From Hyphomicrobiales bacterium (lineage in GTDB: Bacteria > Pseudomonadota > Alphaproteobacteria > Rhizobiales > Xanthobacteraceae), in the NCBI GenBank assembly GCA_021732215.1, contig JAKFVL010000009.1, forward strand, positions 62,001 through 126,000: a DNA stretch of 64,000 bases, given 5' to 3'. Positions 63,101 to 64,000 of this stretch are shown here, piece by piece (position 1 is the stretch's first letter; the number at the start of each line of letters is the position of its first letter). The notes beneath the pieces are model-generated. The model searched no databases, was not told where the DNA came from, and worked only from the letters and a program-made list of their open reading frames with translations. The translations under genes and the position numbers were made by a program.

Positions 63101-63501
63101 GCATTATCATGACATCGGCTAGCGCACTCGAGGCTCACGGCACTCCACTCGCCCAAACATTCCATGACGCCTACCTGATGAAGCCGATCGATATTCAGCG
63201 GATGCTGGAGACCGTTAGCCAGATGTTGCAGATGACATGGACCCATGACGGCTTCGGCGAGACGATCGCAGCGCCGCCGCCGTGGTCGGAGGTCCGCCGC
63301 CCGCCCAACAATCATATCGCCGAACTGATCGATCTGGCGCGCATCGGCCACGTTCGCGCTATTCAGATCAGGCTTGACCGCATCTCCAAGGAGCACCCGG
63401 ACTGTGCCGAATTCATCAGCCGCATGCGTGACACGATTGACCGCTTCGACCTCCCGCAGTTCACCACCACTCTACAGTCGCTCTATGACCACGAGCCTTG
63501 A
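60130..63501 (+). CDS. Hybrid histidine kinase with an NCS1-type permease sensor and Cys-rich linker
   Basis: A 1,123-residue fusion. Residues 20-490 are a 12-helix NCS1-like purine/cytosine permease (LEDYALRFTAKSARRWS, NTALGAISFLALEAIGGTI, QTMDFKRAHLYDINPVG). Residues 499-539 hold nine Cys plus His in zinc-finger-like spacing (Cys 499, 500, 502, 514, 522, 525, 526, 532, 536). Two further helices (about 570-630) lead through a coiled coil to HisKA (His681 in SHELRSPLN), HATPase (NLLSNAIKF, DTGPGIAP, GTGLGLTI) and a receiver (Asp967 in LLDITMP). The C-terminal 60 residues are helical. The start is GTG 60130 with GGAG eight bases upstream. I infer that it senses, and perhaps transports, a nitrogenous substrate and signals through the overlapping response regulator gene. 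Confidence 0.88.
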   Translation: MSGRQRIDRVRRQYNQWVANQTLEDYALRFTAKSARRWSASRVANTALGAISFLALEAIGGTITLNYGFTNSVAAIAVVSAIIFFCGLPIAYYAAKCGVDIDLLARGAGFGYIGSTITSLIYASFTFIFFAIEAVILAMALEICFGLPRPIGYLISAVVIIPLVTHGITLISRFQLWTQPFWIVLHILPFIAIGASDSQVFRDWAGYPGEHGDISGQFNLLLFGAAASVVFSLIAQIGEQVDFLRFLPRDRRDSRMSWWLALLSAGPGWIVLGALKLMAGSFLAYYALSHGVAADQAAEPTQMYLTAFQQLVSQPNVAIALTGSFVVLSQIKINVTNAYAGSIAWSNFFSRLTHSHPGRVVWLVFNVVVALLLMEIGVYKALEQTLGLYSNIAIAWVGALVSDLVVNKPLGLRPQTMDFKRAHLYDINPVGVGAMVIATILSIAAFYGLFGATAKALAPFIALGSAFVTAPIIAYLTGGKFYLARKPKRMWQDMPAIQCCICEHSFEPEDMASCPAYAGPICSLCCSLDARCHDLCKPHARVQAQVSESFSRILPQPVFNILNSQLGRYLCAFMASSALLGVTLGLIYLQTSVDTPNMLALGQVLWKVFFALMIIVGVVVWLFVLAQQSRKAAEAETARQTTLLIQEIDAHQRTDAELQRAKEAAESANLAKSRYVVGLSHELRSPLNAISGYAQLLEQDSTLLAKARNQVGVMRRSADHLSGLIDGILDISKIEAGRIHLSRDEVRLTEFLDQIVSMFRLQAAAKGIEFHFQPPDFLPPVVYADEARLRQVLINLLSNAIKFTQSGSVRFTIEYRSPVAEFRVIDTGPGIAPDDLERIFAPFERGSLGAAQPLTGTGLGLTISRLLAGVMGGNITVTSTVGSGSVFRVKLLLSEVTHPTRKPIIEGPITGYEGRRRTVIVSDDDPVQRDMLREVLDPLGFIVLTAANGLECLRLAEHSKPDLFLLDITMPVMDGWTVAQTLRAGGHHDARIIMTSASALEAHGTPLAQTFHDAYLMKPIDIQRMLETVSQMLQMTWTHDGFGETIAAPPPWSEVRRPPNNHIAELIDLARIGHVRAIQIRLDRISKEHPDCAEFISRMRDTIDRFDLPQFTTTLQSLYDHEP

Positions 63502-64000
63502 TATCGGCCGCCGCGATATTGCGCTTGTCGTGGACGACTCGCCGGAAACGCTGCGGCTTCTCACCGATGCACTCGACGAAGCCAACATGACGGTGATGGT
63601 GGCGCTCGATGGCGAATCGGCGATCCGCATCGTCGATCAGATTATACCCGACGTGATCCTGCTTGACGCTATCATGTCGGGCCTCGACGGCTTTGAGACT
63701 TGCAGCCGGCTCAAACAGAACCCAGCGCTGGCCCAAGTTCCCATCATCTTCATGACGGGTCTCGCCGATACAGAGCACATCGTACGAGGCCTTGAGGCCG
63801 GCGGCGTCGATTACGTCACGAAGCCGATCGTTGTTCAGGAGATGCTGGCGCGGATACGAGTTCATCTTGCCAACGCGCGGATGACTCAGAGCGCGCGAAC
63901 GGCGCTTGATGCGACCGGACGTTTTCTGTTTGCAGTCAATCGAGAGGGACTAATCACCTGGGCCACACCGCAGACCCACAAGCTCCTGTTCGGTACCGGA
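63485..64000 (+). CDS. Response regulator with N-terminal receiver domain (3' end beyond window)
   Basis: ATG 63485 overlaps the end of the kinase gene by 17 bases and opens a frame to the window edge (172 codons). The receiver has VDDSPE (Asp17/18), phosphoacceptor Asp61 in LLDAIMSGLDGF, Thr91 in FMTGLAD and Lys113 in VTKPIVV. From about residue 130 a second region begins (RFLFAVNREGLITWATPQT), which looks like a PAS-type or linker segment. The output domain lies outside the window; a LuxR-type helix-turn-helix would be usual. It is the likely partner of the permease-kinase. Confidence 0.85.
   Translation, partial: MTTSLDIGRRDIALVVDDSPETLRLLTDALDEANMTVMVALDGESAIRIVDQIIPDVILLDAIMSGLDGFETCSRLKQNPALAQVPIIFMTGLADTEHIVRGLEAGGVDYVTKPIVVQEMLARIRVHLANARMTQSARTALDATGRFLFAVNREGLITWATPQTHKLLFGTG

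Noticed and set aside
1-64000. tRNA, rRNA, insertion sequences, phage genes or integration sites
   Set aside because: I found no cloverleaf sequence, transposase, integrase or flanking terminal repeats on either strand. A covariance search could still reveal a small RNA that I cannot see by eye.

Overview
The window reads as chromosome of a high-GC alphaproteobacterium, most likely of the Bradyrhizobium / Rhodopseudomonas / Afipia group. I infer this from protein style, the abundance of branched-chain-amino-acid-type (Liv/HAAT) ABC transporters beside CoA-linked catabolic genes, and a formamide/urea transport operon of the type seen in these bacteria. I see no rRNA, tRNA, CRISPR array or insertion sequence. 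Coding density is high and genes often overlap by 1-4 bases (ATGA, GTGA, TGATG), so most blocks are true operons.

Layout. (1) <1-8737, minus: a giant uninterrupted gene, running off the left edge, for a type-I-secreted multidomain protein with Calx-beta, beta-propeller, ExeM/NucH-like nuclease, RTX repeats, 5'-nucleotidase-like metallophosphatase, more RTX and cadherin-like domains. (2) 9047-9193: a 3' fragment of an aldo/keto reductase gene. (3) 9274-17251, minus: the complete Kdp high-affinity K+ uptake operon (small ORF, kdpF, A, B, C, D, E), with a candidate KdpE direct repeat upstream. (4) 17437-25874, minus: a molybdenum hydroxylase (CoxM-S-L type) in one operon with a Liv-type ABC transporter, divergent from a TetR regulator (25993) and followed on the plus strand by a VOC protein and an FAD monooxygenase resembling 2,6-dihydroxypyridine 3-monooxygenase. 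I infer uptake and hydroxylation of a pyridine-like N-heterocycle. (5) 28453-44058: a second catabolic island. It has a TetR regulator, a plus-strand operon (phytoene-desaturase-like oxidoreductase, LivF, LivG, acyl-CoA ligase, LivH, LivM, binding protein) and a minus-strand operon (Rieske oxygenase alpha/beta, crotonase, SDR, HSL esterase, acyl-CoA dehydrogenase, NTF2-crotonase fusion). The two promoters share an almost identical operator-like sequence, so they probably form one regulon for import, CoA activation, ring oxidation and beta-oxidation-like breakdown of an aromatic or alicyclic acid. (6) 44343-53311: a VOC protein, then a nitrogen-type module with two amidohydrolases, an SsuABC/NMT1-type ABC transporter, a GntR/FCD regulator, an NTF2-like protein and a CoA transferase. 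TGCATGCA palindromes lie at its divergent promoters. (7) 53355-59979, minus: urtABCDE/fmdDEF-type transporter, formamidase fmdA and fmdB. (8) 60130 to the right edge, plus: a hybrid histidine kinase whose sensor is an entire NCS1-type purine/cytosine permease joined through a Cys-rich module, followed by an overlapping response regulator cut by the window edge.

The most unusual items are the permease-kinase fusion next to the formamide operon, the single-chain nuclease plus 5'-nucleotidase exoprotein, and the two regulons that can be read from repeated operator-like sequences. Strong hairpins also separate the binding-protein gene from the first permease gene in two operons, and they change the likely start codons of those permeases.
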